53,249 nt of DNA, taken from NCBI GenBank assembly GCA_003222085.1, contig QHUK01000033.1:1-53249 (forward strand), in the 5' to 3' direction. The translations under genes were made by a program, and so were the position numbers. This document shows positions 22,999 through 30,759 of the stretch, in pieces. This DNA comes from Gemmatimonadota bacterium. Lineage in GTDB: Bacteria > Gemmatimonadota > Gemmatimonadetes > Gemmatimonadales > GWC2-71-9. The notes beneath the pieces were generated by a model, which was not told the origin of the DNA, did not search any database, and saw nothing but the letters and a program-made list of their open reading frames with translations. The stretch's first letter is position 1; every line of letters starts with the position of its first letter.

Positions 22999-23947
22999 TC
23001 GCCAGCATCCGGTCGATTGCGCGGCGGGCGCGCCCGGCGACTCCCGAGGGAACGGTGACCTCGTGCTTCAGGTCGCGGAGCGAATCGCGGAGCTTCTCGA
23101 GCGTGATCAGCTTCATGAAGCGGCACTCCGCCGTCTCCGCCAGCGCATGAAACTCCTTGGCGGGATTCTCGCGGCGCAGCCGGTGCAGCACCCCGGTCTC
23201 GGTCGCCACCACGAAGCGTCGCGCCGGCGAGCTGCGCGCCCGTTGCATCATCTGCTCGGTCGAAACGATGTGGGTGCGGCCGGCGGCCACGTCACCGTCC
23301 GCCGCGGCATAGTACATCGCGCTCGTGACACAGCCGCACTCGGGATGCACCAGGAGCTCCGCATCCGGATGCTCGCGGCGCTTGACCTCGATGTCCCCGG
23401 GCCCGAGCGCCGCGTGCACGTGACACTCCCCCATCCAGACGTCGAGCGGGCGCCCCGTGAGGCGCCGGACGTGAGCCCCGAGGAAGAAATCCGGCACGAA
23501 CAGGACGGGGAGATCGGGGGGCAGTGCCTGGACGACCGCAACGGCGTTCCCCGACGTACAGCAGTAGTCCGCCTCGGCCTTCACCGCCGCGCTGCAGTTC
23601 ACGTATGCGACCACCAGCCCATCGGGATGGGTGGCGCGCCAGGCCCGCACGTCCTCGGGCCGGATCGTGTCGGCGAGCGAGCACCCCGCGTTCAGGTCGG
23701 GGATCAGCACCCGCTTCTCCGGGTTCGCGATGGCCGCCGTCTCGGCCATGAAGTGTACGCCGCAGATGACGAGCACCGGGGCGTCGAGCTCGGTCGCGCG
23801 TCGTGCCATCTTGAGCGAGTCGGCGACCACGTCCGCCACGTCCTGCACCTCAGGCCGCTGATAGTTGTGCGCCAGGATGGCCGCCCCACGCTCGGCCTTG
23901 AGCGAGCGGATCTCCGCCGCGAGCTCGGTCATGACACGGTCGCTCAC
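22991..23947 (-). CDS. nadA: Quinolinate synthase
   Basis: Condenses iminoaspartate with dihydroxyacetone phosphate to quinolinate, using a [4Fe-4S] cluster. From the GTG overlapping nadB it is 318 aa, normal for the family. Motifs: ILAHNYQRPEVQDVADVVADS, CGVHFMAETAAI, the cluster cysteines in DLNAGCSLAD, HPECGCVTSAM and ETAECRFMKL, and the substrate-binding FVPDFFLGAHV (usual form PDxxLG) and GECHVH. YVNCSAAVKAEADYCCTSGNA is also typical. The longer frame to 24067 lies inside nadB and is rejected. The GTGA overlap with nadB and 8-bp overlap with nadC show one tightly coupled operon. Confidence 0.97.
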   Translation of the reverse strand: MSDRVMTELAAEIRSLKAERGAAILAHNYQRPEVQDVADVVADSLKMARRATELDAPVLVICGVHFMAETAAIANPEKRVLIPDLNAGCSLADTIRPEDVRAWRATHPDGLVVAYVNCSAAVKAEADYCCTSGNAVAVVQALPPDLPVLFVPDFFLGAHVRRLTGRPLDVWMGECHVHAALGPGDIEVKRREHPDAELLVHPECGCVTSAMYYAAADGDVAAGRTHIVSTEQMMQRARSSPARRFVVATETGVLHRLRRENPAKEFHALAETAECRFMKLITLEKLRDSLRDLKHEVTVPSGVAGRARRAIDRMLAIG

Positions 23948-25443
23948 GCCGTCACCCTCCTCCGCCGCGGATAGTCCAACCGCACGTGGCCGCCGCGCGT
24001 CTCGCGCCGGCGACGGGCCGCTGCGACGATGAGCTGCGCCACAAGGATCTGGTTCCGCGTGCGCCACGCTTCGCGCGGCGCCGCGGCGGCGAGCTCATCG
24101 AGCACACGGCCGGCCCGCACGAGCGACGCCTCGCTGCGCTCGACGCCCACGTCGGCGGTCATCACCCGCCGCAGCTCCCGGCGCAGGTCCCCGTGCGCTT
24201 CGTCCACGCTCCCGGCGAGCCGCGTCCAGGCCGCCCCGCTGATCGGCACCCCCTGCCAGCGGCTCCCGCCCGCGAGCGCACGCGCCGCGCGATCGGCGAA
24301 CACCAATCCCTCGAGCAGCGAGTTCGAAGCGAGACGGTTGGCGCCGTGCACGCCGGTACAGGCCACCTCCCCCACGGCCCAGAGCCCCTGACGGGTCGAG
24401 CGTCCCGCGAGATCTGTCGCGACCCCACCCATGGCGTAATGCATCGCCGGCGCCACGGGGAGCACGTCGCGGGTGGGGTCGAGACCATGGCGCTCGAGCA
24501 CCGCCGCGACCGCGGGGAAGCGCTCGGCGAAGGCGCGCACGCGCCGCGCGTCGAGCCAGGCCCCTCCCGACTGGTCCGCCACGGCGACCGCGCGCGCCAC
24601 AACGTGTCGCGGTGCGAGCTCCGCGCGCGGGTCCAGGTCGCGCAGGAACCGCTCTCCGCGGCGATCCACCAGGACCGCGCCCGCGCCGCGCACGGCTTCC
24701 GAAACGAGCGGGGCGGGGTTTACGCCCGAGAGCTTCAGGGCGGTGGGATGGAACTGCAGGAACTCGAGGTCGCGCAACGCGGCCCCGCCGCGGTGTGCCA
24801 GCGCCCAGCCGTCACCCGTGGCGACGAGCGGGTTGGTGGTAACGGCGTACAGCTGCCCCACGCCCCCCGTCGCGAGCACGACCGCCGGCGCCGACAGCGT
24901 GACGACCGAGCCGTCTCGTTGCACGGCAACCACGCCTGCGACCCGATCACCGGCGAGCACCAGGTCGGCGACCTCGGTCTGCTCGCGGATCTCGATGAGC
25001 GGGTGGTTCGAGACGATCCGCGCCAGGCACCGCACGAGCATCGCGCCGGTGCGGTCGCCGCCGGCGTGCAGAATGCGAGGCCGGCTGTGTGCGGCCTCGA
25101 GCCCAAAGGACAGTCGCCCGTCGGGGGCGCGGTCGAACCTCGCACCGAGCGCCACGAGCTGGCGGATGCGCTCGGGCCCCTCGGTGGTGAGGATGCGGAC
25201 CGCTTCCGGAGCGGCGAGTCCGTCGCCCGCCGCCTGCGTGTCCGCGGCATGCAGCGCCGGGCTGTCGCCCGGGCCGAGGGCCGCCGCGATCCCGCCTTGC
25301 GCCCACGCGCTCGCACTGTCCGCGAGGCTGCGCTTCGTGACCAGCAAACTGGCGCACCCTTCCGCGGCCAGGCGCCAGGCGGTCCACAGACCGGCCAGGC
25401 CGGAGCCGACGATTACAGGGCGAGCAGTGCCCGCCACGCTCAC
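23944..25443 (-). CDS. nadB: L-aspartate oxidase
   Basis: FAD enzyme that oxidises L-aspartate to iminoaspartate, the substrate of quinolinate synthase. The 499-aa protein has the Rossmann FAD motif (VIVGSGLAGLWTA), the KRSLADSASAWAQGGIA segment, FDR...SFGLEAAHSRPRILHAGGDRTG, LATGGVGQLY, FLQFHPTAL, RHVVARAV, HYAMGGVATDLAGR and CTGVHGANRLASNSLLEGL. The start is GTG. It is the first gene of the nadBAC operon, preceded by about 160 bp up to the end of a frameshifted gene on the same strand; the promoter should be there. Confidence 0.97.
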   Translation of the reverse strand: MSVAGTARPVIVGSGLAGLWTAWRLAAEGCASLLVTKRSLADSASAWAQGGIAAALGPGDSPALHAADTQAAGDGLAAPEAVRILTTEGPERIRQLVALGARFDRAPDGRLSFGLEAAHSRPRILHAGGDRTGAMLVRCLARIVSNHPLIEIREQTEVADLVLAGDRVAGVVAVQRDGSVVTLSAPAVVLATGGVGQLYAVTTNPLVATGDGWALAHRGGAALRDLEFLQFHPTALKLSGVNPAPLVSEAVRGAGAVLVDRRGERFLRDLDPRAELAPRHVVARAVAVADQSGGAWLDARRVRAFAERFPAVAAVLERHGLDPTRDVLPVAPAMHYAMGGVATDLAGRSTRQGLWAVGEVACTGVHGANRLASNSLLEGLVFADRAARALAGGSRWQGVPISGAAWTRLAGSVDEAHGDLRRELRRVMTADVGVERSEASLVRAGRVLDELAAAAPREAWRTRNQILVAQLIVAAARRRRETRGGHVRLDYPRRRRVTA

Positions 25444-25607
25444 AAGGTCGTCGAGGAGCCCCGAATGCTATTGCAGGACATGCCACGCTCCCATTGGTAG
25501 AGAGAACCGCCGCTGGGGGGCCGTTTGGGCAACGCCTCGGTCCACCGAAGGTGATGGACCGCTCCCAGTGCGGGGCGCAGATGTCGATGCGCCACTTGAA
25601 TAGTAAC

Positions 25608-26212
25608 TCATTTCTTGGCGGGTGCGAGCGGACCCATGGACCGCGATGGCCCGATGCGTCGCGCCTCGATGTGCAGCCAGTTCGCTGTCCACGTCTTGCC
25701 GCCGTCCGTCGAGCGGTCTCCCGACCAGGAGAAACGATCCGGGAGGATGTCGTAATACCGGGTGCGCCACAGCGACGGGTTTGCTGTTCCCACGCCGAAC
25801 CGCTGGTCGATGTGCATCTCGGCGCCCGGTGCCCAGATTCTGCAGCCCGTTGCCGGGCTCGGTCGAGACGAGCTCCCATTGATCGAGGTTGGCGTTGTAC
25901 GCGCGCAGGGTGTTCGTCACGTACCACGTTTGGCCGCTGTCACCCACGACGCGATACTCATCGAGGATTTGTGCGCCCTCGGCGAGGCGCACCGCGCTCC
26001 AGTAACCGCGACCCGTCCCGAACTCGCGACTCGCCGAAGTGAACTCCCAATCCCCGAGCAGGTAATCGAAAGTCACCCCGATGGGCATCGTAGGACGCCT
26101 TCAACTCCTGCCTGGTTCGCTGGTGGACGGCCTGCGCCGTGAGGGGTGGTGCAACGAGCATGATCGAGGCGAGCAGGGGTCCGGCAGAGAGCGAGACAAC
26201 GGTGTGGCGCAT
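25608..26212 (-). pseudogene. Frameshifted secreted protein of the DLLxGDWxF type
   Basis: The reading has to be joined from three frames. The first has a signal peptide (HTVVSLSAGPLLASIMLVAP ... LTAQA) to KASYDAHRGDF. The second runs from DYLLGDWEFTSASREF to LQNLGTG, the third from EMHIDQRFGVGTANPSL to GPLAPAKK. The breaks fall in a TTT run (26069-26071) and a GGG run (25825-25827 on the plus strand as CCC). Removing one base from each restores a single ORF of about 200 residues, with all frames free of stops. So it is either a recent pseudogene or two sequencing errors in short homopolymers. The YLLGDWEF / YYDILPDRFSW...DGGKTW pattern matches small secreted DUF1579-like beta proteins. Confidence 0.75.
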
Positions 26213-26303
26213 GATGACCTCGGTCCGGGAAGGGGGGATAACGCTCACGCCCACACCAACCTGCACGCCCGGCTGGCACGCTGCAACCGCGACTGGTGAT
26301 GCA

Positions 26304-26321
26304 GGTCACATCAGTGTGACC
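26304..26321. promoter_or_regulatory. Perfect 18-bp palindrome upstream of beta-barrel gene
   Basis: GGTCACATCAGTGTGACC: two 7-bp arms round a 4-bp centre, 100 bp before the outer-membrane-protein ATG and 92 bp before the divergent broken gene. It looks like a dimeric repressor or activator site. Confidence 0.45.
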
Positions 26322-26342
26322 GCGCGCACGGTATCCTCACCG

Positions 26343-26377
26343 CCCCTTGCCGGAAGAGTCGTTGAACGGGCAAGGGG
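26343..26377 (+). promoter_or_regulatory. Leader hairpin before beta-barrel gene
   Basis: CCCCTTGCC and GGCAAGGGG form a perfect 9-bp stem with a 17-nt loop, ending 43 bp before the start codon. It could be a 5'-leader structure. Confidence 0.35.
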
Positions 26378-26420
26378 ACGGACACTGCGCCCGCCAGACC
26401 CACAATTCCCTGGAGGTCAC

Positions 26421-26972
26421 ATGAAGGGCATGCCCCCCCGCACCGCCCTCGCGCTGGCAGTGATCACAGCCTGCCTCGCGGGCGGTGCGTTCGCTCAGCA
26501 CCCGCAGCAGCCGCAGCTCCGCCATGGGTTCTGGTTCAGTGGCGGTCTTGGGTACGGCTCACTCGGGTGCAAGGACTGTGGCAGCCGTGAGGGCGCACTG
26601 AGCGGCAACATCTCGCTCGGCGGGACCCTGAGTCAGAAAGTCCTGCTCGGCGTTTCGACCAACGGATGGACCAAGTCGGAAAACGGCTCGACGCTCACGG
26701 TCGGCTCGCTGACCGCGGCGATTCGCTTCTACCCGTCGCCGACGGGCGGCTTCTTCCTGACCGGTGGTCTCGGTCTGGGGACGGTGAGCGCCGGCGTCGC
26801 GGGTTTCGGCAGCGCCAGTGAAACGGGCGTGGCGGCACTGCTCGGCTTGGGGTACGACATCCGAGTCAGCAACAGCGTCAGTCTCAGCCCTTACTGGAAC
26901 GGGTTCGCGCTCAGCTACTCGGGCGGCGACGCCAACGTCGGCCAGATCGGCCTGGGAATCACGGTGCACTAA
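26421..26972 (+). CDS. Small outer-membrane beta-barrel protein
   Basis: A 183-aa exported protein with an 8-stranded-barrel look. The signal peptide is TALALAVITACLAGGAFA, cut before QHPQQ. The mature chain alternates Gly/aromatic and polar residues in strand pairs (FWFSGGLGYGSLG; LSGNISLGGTL; LLGVSTNGWTK; TAAIRFYPSP; GFFLTGGLGLGTVS; GVAALLGLGYDIRV; VSLSPYWNGFALSY; VGQIGLGITVH). It ends in a strand without the usual C-terminal Phe. CKDCGS is a surface-loop cysteine pair. A TGGAGG ribosome site lies 5 bp before the ATG. It is isolated, with a hairpin terminator after it. Function not known; it may be a stress or transport porin. Confidence 0.82.
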   Translation: MKGMPPRTALALAVITACLAGGAFAQHPQQPQLRHGFWFSGGLGYGSLGCKDCGSREGALSGNISLGGTLSQKVLLGVSTNGWTKSENGSTLTVGSLTAAIRFYPSPTGGFFLTGGLGLGTVSAGVAGFGSASETGVAALLGLGYDIRVSNSVSLSPYWNGFALSYSGGDANVGQIGLGITVH

Positions 26973-27002
26973 CGGCCGGGGCTGTTCGCAGAGAGACGTG
27001 GT

Positions 27003-27032
27003 GCGCGCCGGATTCCAACAGGTCCGGCGCGC
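27003..27032. terminator. Strong hairpin terminator between convergent genes
   Basis: GCGCGCCGGA / TCCGGCGCGC form a perfect 10-bp stem with a 10-nt loop, followed by TCTGTTT. It lies between the ends of the beta-barrel gene and the convergent Gly-rich gene and could serve both. Confidence 0.65.
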
Positions 27033-27051
27033 TCTGTTTGCGGGGATGCCG

Positions 27052-27708
27052 CTACATCGCTGCGGCGCCGTCGTACACACGCCGGAACTCGATCGAGCGG
27101 CCTCGTCCGCCCTCGAACTTGACGATCACGTACAGCTGCTTCCCGTCCTGGGAGCGGAGATAGTCCTCGGTGACCTTCCCGCCTCCCGACACCTTGCGCT
27201 CGACGACGAAATCGTTTCCCTGCCAGCGGCCCTTGATCTCGATGTCCCCGCCTCCCTCTACCTTCTGGGTGACCTTCCGGCCGTCGTTGTAGAGGACCAA
27301 CGCCGCGCCGGTATCCGACCGGACCGCGACGCTCGAGTCCGTTTCGGCGATGGTGACTGCGGGGGGCGCCTCGAACACGAGCTGCATCGTCTGGTGCATC
27401 CGCTGACGCTGCTCCTCGCTCATCCCTCCCCGCGTGCCGCCCCCGCCCCCGCCTCCCCCTCCCCGCCCGCGGCCGAAGCCCCCGCGCCCCCCCAAACCGC
27501 CACGCCCCCCACCCCCACCCATTCCAGGGTACCCGCCGCCGGAGCGGCCCCCACGCGACTCGTCCCCGGTCGAGTCGCGGCCCTGGAGCATGTTCCGAGG
27601 GTTGTCGCTCTCTGCGGCGTTGAATGTCCACCGGCCGGAGAGATCCGGGTGCTGGGCCTGCAACGGGGTCGCGGCGGCGATCAGCAAGACGGCAGTCGTC
27701 AGTCTCAT
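27052..27708 (-). CDS. Secreted protein with Gly/Arg-rich spacer, unknown function
   Basis: A 218-aa exported protein (signal AVLLIAAATPLQAQ). The N-terminal DLSGRWTFNAAESDNPR is a motif of small secreted proteins common in Acidobacteria and Gemmatimonadota. A Gly/Arg-rich stretch at about 55-95 has a run of nine Gly. Then comes a beta-rich domain (QTMQLVFEAPPAVTIAET, VTQKVEGGGDIEIKGRWQG, FVVERKVSGGGKVTEDYL, RSIEFRRVYDGA). The last part resembles a lipocalin-like half barrel. The Gly-rich part is coded by GGC/GGG repeats. Function not known. Ahead of it lies a zone with an AT-rich hairpin and a dispersed repeat. Confidence 0.8.
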   Translation of the reverse strand: MRLTTAVLLIAAATPLQAQHPDLSGRWTFNAAESDNPRNMLQGRDSTGDESRGGRSGGGYPGMGGGGGRGGLGGRGGFGRGRGGGGGGGGGTRGGMSEEQRQRMHQTMQLVFEAPPAVTIAETDSSVAVRSDTGAALVLYNDGRKVTQKVEGGGDIEIKGRWQGNDFVVERKVSGGGKVTEDYLRSQDGKQLYVIVKFEGGRGRSIEFRRVYDGAAAM

Positions 27709-27768
27709 AGTGCGGGTCCTCCGGGTTTAAGAAGCAGATCCTTGACAGCCTCGCTCACTCCGCGAAAC

Positions 27769-27805
27769 AAAAAAGAGAAACCACGCGATGACCTCTCTCT
27801 TTTTT
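27769..27805. terminator. AT-rich bidirectional hairpin
   Basis: AAAAAAGAGA and TCTCTTTTTT are exact complements around a 17-nt loop. In this GC-rich region such an A-tract/T-tract stem is unusual and would act as a terminator on either strand. Confidence 0.55.
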
Positions 27806-27825
27806 CTCAAGGCGCCCCCGCGGCT

Positions 27826-27886
27826 TGTCATCCTGAACGAGCGCGCGGGACGCGCGCGAAGCGAAGGATCTGTTGTTGGGTTTCAG
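27826..27886. repeat. Dispersed TGTCATCC...GAAGGATCT repeat
   Basis: Contains TGTCATCCTGAACGAG, an internal GCGCGCG/CGCGCGC hairpin and GCGAAGGATCT. This is a well-known dispersed intergenic sequence in many bacterial genomes, recognisable by its translation CHPERARG. Here it borders a broken sigma-factor gene. Confidence 0.7.
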
Positions 27887-28076
27887 CCGGCGGGTCATTC
27901 GGCCCGTCGGCGTCGTGAACGTCGTGGAGCACCGCCCGGGCCACGCGACGCACCGGCTCCTCGTACCGGTCGACCAGCGTCCCGAAGGCGGCTCGATCGC
28001 CCGCAAGCGTGCGTACCACCAGGGCGACGTCGTCTTCACAACCGGGGATCATGCCCTCGGCGGCCGGTCCGGTCAT
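27828..28076 (-). pseudogene. Truncated ECF sigma factor (region 2 start only)
   Basis: The 82-codon ORF starts like an ECF sigma-70 factor: DDVALVVRTLAGDRAAFGTL, VDRYEEPVRRVARAVLHDVHDA are region 2.1-2.2 signatures. Homology stops at DVHDAD, where the rest of region 2 (normally VVQExFLRAY), region 3 and region 4 should follow. The ORF then runs through unrelated sequence and into the dispersed repeat. A working sigma factor needs region 4, so this is a remnant, probably broken by the repeat insertion or a deletion beside it. Confidence 0.65.
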
Positions 28077-28149
28077 GAGCGATATACGAACGGGACTGGG
28101 CGGAGGTTGACCGACGGGCCGCAGTCAGCGGCGGCGGAGTGACGCTCGC

Positions 28150-28374
28150 ATGTCCCGGTCAGCGACCAGGAAGTGGCCGAGGATTCACTTCGGAACTGGC
28201 GCGGGGGAGGGCGTGCTCGTGGTCGAGAAGATGCGGCAAGCGTGGACGGCCGCACTCGCCGTCAGCGTCCTGTGGGCGAGTACCCTGACGTTTCCGATCA
28301 TGGGCCTGGTGTATTGTCTGACGATCGTTGCGCTCGACCGCATCGAGCACTGGCGCCGGGGCAGAGACCCGTGA
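28150..28374 (+). CDS. Possible small membrane protein
   Basis: A 74-aa ORF between the sigma remnant and msrA. The N-terminus is basic (MSRSATRKWPRIHF); then comes a hydrophobic stretch (AWTAALAVSVLWASTLTFPI; MGLVYCLTIVALD) that could form two helices, and a basic end (RIEHWRRGR). This hydrophobic/basic pattern is protein-like, but no family is recognised, the ribosome site is weak, and ORFs of this length arise by chance at this GC content. Its stop is 4 bp from the convergent msrA stop. Confidence 0.35.
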   Translation: MSRSATRKWPRIHFGTGAGEGVLVVEKMRQAWTAALAVSVLWASTLTFPIMGLVYCLTIVALDRIEHWRRGRDP

Positions 28375-28378
28375 ACGA

Positions 28379-29014
28379 CTATTGCTTGTAGAGCGCGGGG
28401 AATTGCTCCTGCAACCGTTTTAGCTTCGGCAGGTCGTTGAAGACGATATACGGCTGGTCGGGGTGGCGCGCGAGATAGTTCTGGTGATACGCCTCGGCGG
28501 TATAGAAGTGCTCGAACGGCGCCACCTGGGTGACGATCGGACCGGAGAAGACCCGGGCCTTGGTCAGCTGATCGATGTACGCCTGCGCGGCCTCCTTCTG
28601 GACTACGTTCGTGTAGAAGATCGCCGACCGGTACTGGCTCCCCACGTCCGGGCCCTGGCGGTTCAATTGGGTCGGATCGTGCGCCACGGAAAAGAAGACC
28701 CGCAACAGGTCGGCGTACGTAAGCTGCGACGGATCGTAAGTGATCTGCACCGACTCGGCATGTCCGGTCGTGCCGGTGCTCACGACCTCGTACGCCGCAG
28801 TGGTCGCGCCTCCTCCTGAGTAGCCCGAGACCACTGTCTTGACGCCCCGGACGTGCTTGAACACCGCGTCCACACCCCAGAAGCATCCGCCCGCGAAGAC
28901 GGCGATCTGATCCCCCTTGGTCGCCGGGATTTGTGCCTGCGCTCCGTTCCCTGCCAGGAGGCCGGCTGTCCAGACGAGAACAAGGTGGCCGATAAGCCTG
29001 CGGAATCGGTGCAT
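28379..29014 (-). CDS. msrA: Peptide methionine sulfoxide reductase MsrA, exported
   Basis: Reduces S-methionine sulfoxide in proteins. 211 aa with a signal peptide (LIGHLVLVWTAGLLAGNGAQAQ), so it works in the periplasm. The catalytic GGCFWG, followed by VSGYSGG, YEVVSTGTTGHAESVQITYDP, FFSVAHDPTQLNRQGPDVG and AEAYHQNYL are all present. The recycling cysteines common in some MsrA C-termini are not obvious. A second, fused MsrA-MsrB lies 6 kb away. Its start is divergent from the four-helix membrane protein; the intergenic stretch is only about 64 bp. Confidence 0.95.
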   Translation of the reverse strand: MHRFRRLIGHLVLVWTAGLLAGNGAQAQIPATKGDQIAVFAGGCFWGVDAVFKHVRGVKTVVSGYSGGGATTAAYEVVSTGTTGHAESVQITYDPSQLTYADLLRVFFSVAHDPTQLNRQGPDVGSQYRSAIFYTNVVQKEAAQAYIDQLTKARVFSGPIVTQVAPFEHFYTAEAYHQNYLARHPDQPYIVFNDLPKLKRLQEQFPALYKQ

Positions 29015-29078
29015 GCCGAAACCTAATGCGCTGCGCCCGCTATGGAACGGTGCGCCGGGCGCAGGTACATTGGTCGTC

Positions 29079-29645
29079 GTGGAGCCAACCTCCGTGTCGC
29101 CGTTCAGCGCCTGGGAAAACTTCTACGTGATCATCGGCTCCTCCGCCGCGGCGCTGACGGGTCTGCAATTCGTGGTGGTCGTCCTCGGCGCCGAGGCGCG
29201 CTCGATCGGCCCGGAGGTGGGCGCCTTCGGCACGCCCACGGTCATCCACTTCTGCGCCGCGCTGCTCGTGTCGGCGATCCTGAGCGTGCCGTGGCGCGCG
29301 GTCTCGAACGCCGGGCTCGCGCTGGGCGCCGTGGGTGTGGCGGGCATCGTGTACATGGCGGTCGTCATCCGGCGGGCGCGGAGGCAGATGAAGTACGTGC
29401 CGGTGCTGGAAGACTGGCTGTGGCACTGCGCCTTTCCGCTCGTCGCCTATGTGACGCTGCTGGTGGCGGCGCTCGTGCTGTGGCGCGATCCCCCCCGCTC
29501 GCTCTTGGTCATTGGCGCGACGGCGTTGTTCCTGCTGTTCATCGGCATTCACAACGCCTGGGATGCCGTCACCTACATCGCCACGCAGCAGCCGCAGCAC
29601 GACGAGAGCGCGCCGGACCGGACGAAGGGTCGGTCTCGGAATTGA
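29079..29645 (+). CDS. Four-helix inner-membrane protein, uncharacterised
   Basis: A 188-aa membrane protein of a widespread but unstudied family recognisable by its start, FSAWENFYVIIGSSAAALTG, followed by LQFVVVVLGAE. Four helices are visible: VIIGSSAAALTGLQFVVVVL, VIHFCAALLVSAILSVPW, AGLALGAVGVAGIVYMAVVI, with FPLVAYVTLLVAALVLW and LLVIGATALFLLFIGIHNAW making a fourth and fifth. GIHNAWDAVTYIA near the C-terminus is conserved-looking. The GTG start is a choice; an ATG 22 codons upstream shares bases with the divergent msrA start. Function unknown. Confidence 0.75.
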   Translation: MEPTSVSPFSAWENFYVIIGSSAAALTGLQFVVVVLGAEARSIGPEVGAFGTPTVIHFCAALLVSAILSVPWRAVSNAGLALGAVGVAGIVYMAVVIRRARRQMKYVPVLEDWLWHCAFPLVAYVTLLVAALVLWRDPPRSLLVIGATALFLLFIGIHNAWDAVTYIATQQPQHDESAPDRTKGRSRN

Positions 29646-29670
29646 CGACTCCGTGATGCCCTGAGAGGAG

Positions 29671-29688
29671 TATGAGAACCCTCTCATA
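29671..29688. repeat. Short hairpin TATGAGA-ACCC-TCTCATA
   Basis: A perfect 7-bp stem in the 58-bp gap after the membrane-protein gene. It has no T tract; it may end transcription weakly or mark a regulatory site. Confidence 0.35.
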
Positions 29689-29703
29689 AGGCGCGCGCGC
29701 TAG

Positions 29704-30741
29704 ATGCTCGAGGCGCAGCACGTCCTCGGCGCCGTGGAGGGATGGCGCGCCGTCTACACACTCACCAACCAGGTCGCGGGCAACGCGGTCGCCGTCTTCA
29801 ATCGGGCCGCCGACGGCACTCTGAGCGCGGCCGGCACGATCGCGACGGGTGGAACGGGAACCGGCGGCAGCCTGGGCTCGCAGGGCGCGGTCGCGCTGAG
29901 CGACGACGGGCGCCGGCTGTTCGCGGTGAACGCCGGCTCGAACGACGTCTCCGTGTTCGACGTCGGCCCGACAGGGCTGTCGCTCGCGAGCCAGACGGCG
30001 TCCGGCGGCACGCTGCCGATCAGCCTCACCGCGCACGGGAGCCTGCTCTACGTGCTGAACGCCGGCGGCGCCGGCAATATCAGCGGGTTCTCCGTCGGCG
30101 CGACCGGCGGGCTCACGCCGATCGCGGGCTCCACCCAGCCGCTCTCCGGCACCAACGTGGGACCGGCGCAGGTGTCGTTCAGCCCCGACGGCCGCCGCCT
30201 CGTCGTCACCGAGAAGAACACCAATCTGCTCGATGTGTACGCCGTGGACGCGAACGGCGCGGCAAGCGGACGCGCGTCGGTGGCGTCGGCCGGTGGGACG
30301 CCGTTCGGGTTCGCCTTCGGCCACCGCAACGACGTCTTCGTGTCGGAAGCCACGGGCTCGGCCTCGTCCTATGTGCTGGACGCCGGAAATCTCTCGCTCG
30401 TGAGCGGCGCGGTGCTCACGCACCGGGGCGCGCCCTGCTGGGCCGTCGTGACCGACGATGGGCGCTTCGGCTACACCGGCAATGGCAGCGGCTCGGTTTC
30501 GGCCTTCGGCATCGCGCCAAGCGGCGCGATCAGGCTGGTCGATGCGGACGGGGCGACCGCCGTTGTGAGTGGCGGGGTGAACGATATCGCCCTGAGCGGG
30601 AACAGCCGGTACCTGTACGTGCTGGGGACCGGCGCCACTCCGGCGATCTACGCGTTTCGCCTCGAGGCGGACGGGCACCTCAACCCGCTGGGGCCGATCG
30701 GGGAACTTCCCGCCGGCACGCGGGGACTCGCGGCGCGGTAG
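29704..30741 (+). CDS. Lactonase-type seven-bladed beta-propeller, possibly truncated at its N-terminus
   Basis: A 345-aa protein of the 6-phosphogluconolactonase/3-carboxymuconate cyclase-like propeller family. Repeated blades read VYTLTNQVAGNAVAVFNRAADG, LFAVNAGSNDVSVFDVG, LLYVLNAGGAGNISGFSVG, LVVTEKNTNLLDVYAVD, VFVSEATGSASSYVL, FGYTGNGSGSVSAFGI and YLYVLGTGATPAIYAF. Family members are usually secreted and begin with a signal peptide before the first VYTxTN strand; here only about 16 residues (MLEAQHVLGAVEGWRA) precede it and no ribosome site is seen. So the 5' end may have been lost or the start is mis-set. The gene ends just before the nested-hairpin repeat at 30760. Confidence 0.78.
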   Translation: MLEAQHVLGAVEGWRAVYTLTNQVAGNAVAVFNRAADGTLSAAGTIATGGTGTGGSLGSQGAVALSDDGRRLFAVNAGSNDVSVFDVGPTGLSLASQTASGGTLPISLTAHGSLLYVLNAGGAGNISGFSVGATGGLTPIAGSTQPLSGTNVGPAQVSFSPDGRRLVVTEKNTNLLDVYAVDANGAASGRASVASAGGTPFGFAFGHRNDVFVSEATGSASSYVLDAGNLSLVSGAVLTHRGAPCWAVVTDDGRFGYTGNGSGSVSAFGIAPSGAIRLVDADGATAVVSGGVNDIALSGNSRYLYVLGTGATPAIYAFRLEADGHLNPLGPIGELPAGTRGLAAR

Positions 30742-30759
30742 ACACGCCGTCCTTGCCCC

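Noticed and set aside
27434-27540. C-rich low-complexity run that could look like a repeat array
   Set aside because: It is the coding sequence of the Gly/Arg-rich spacer of the secreted protein; no spacers or regular units.
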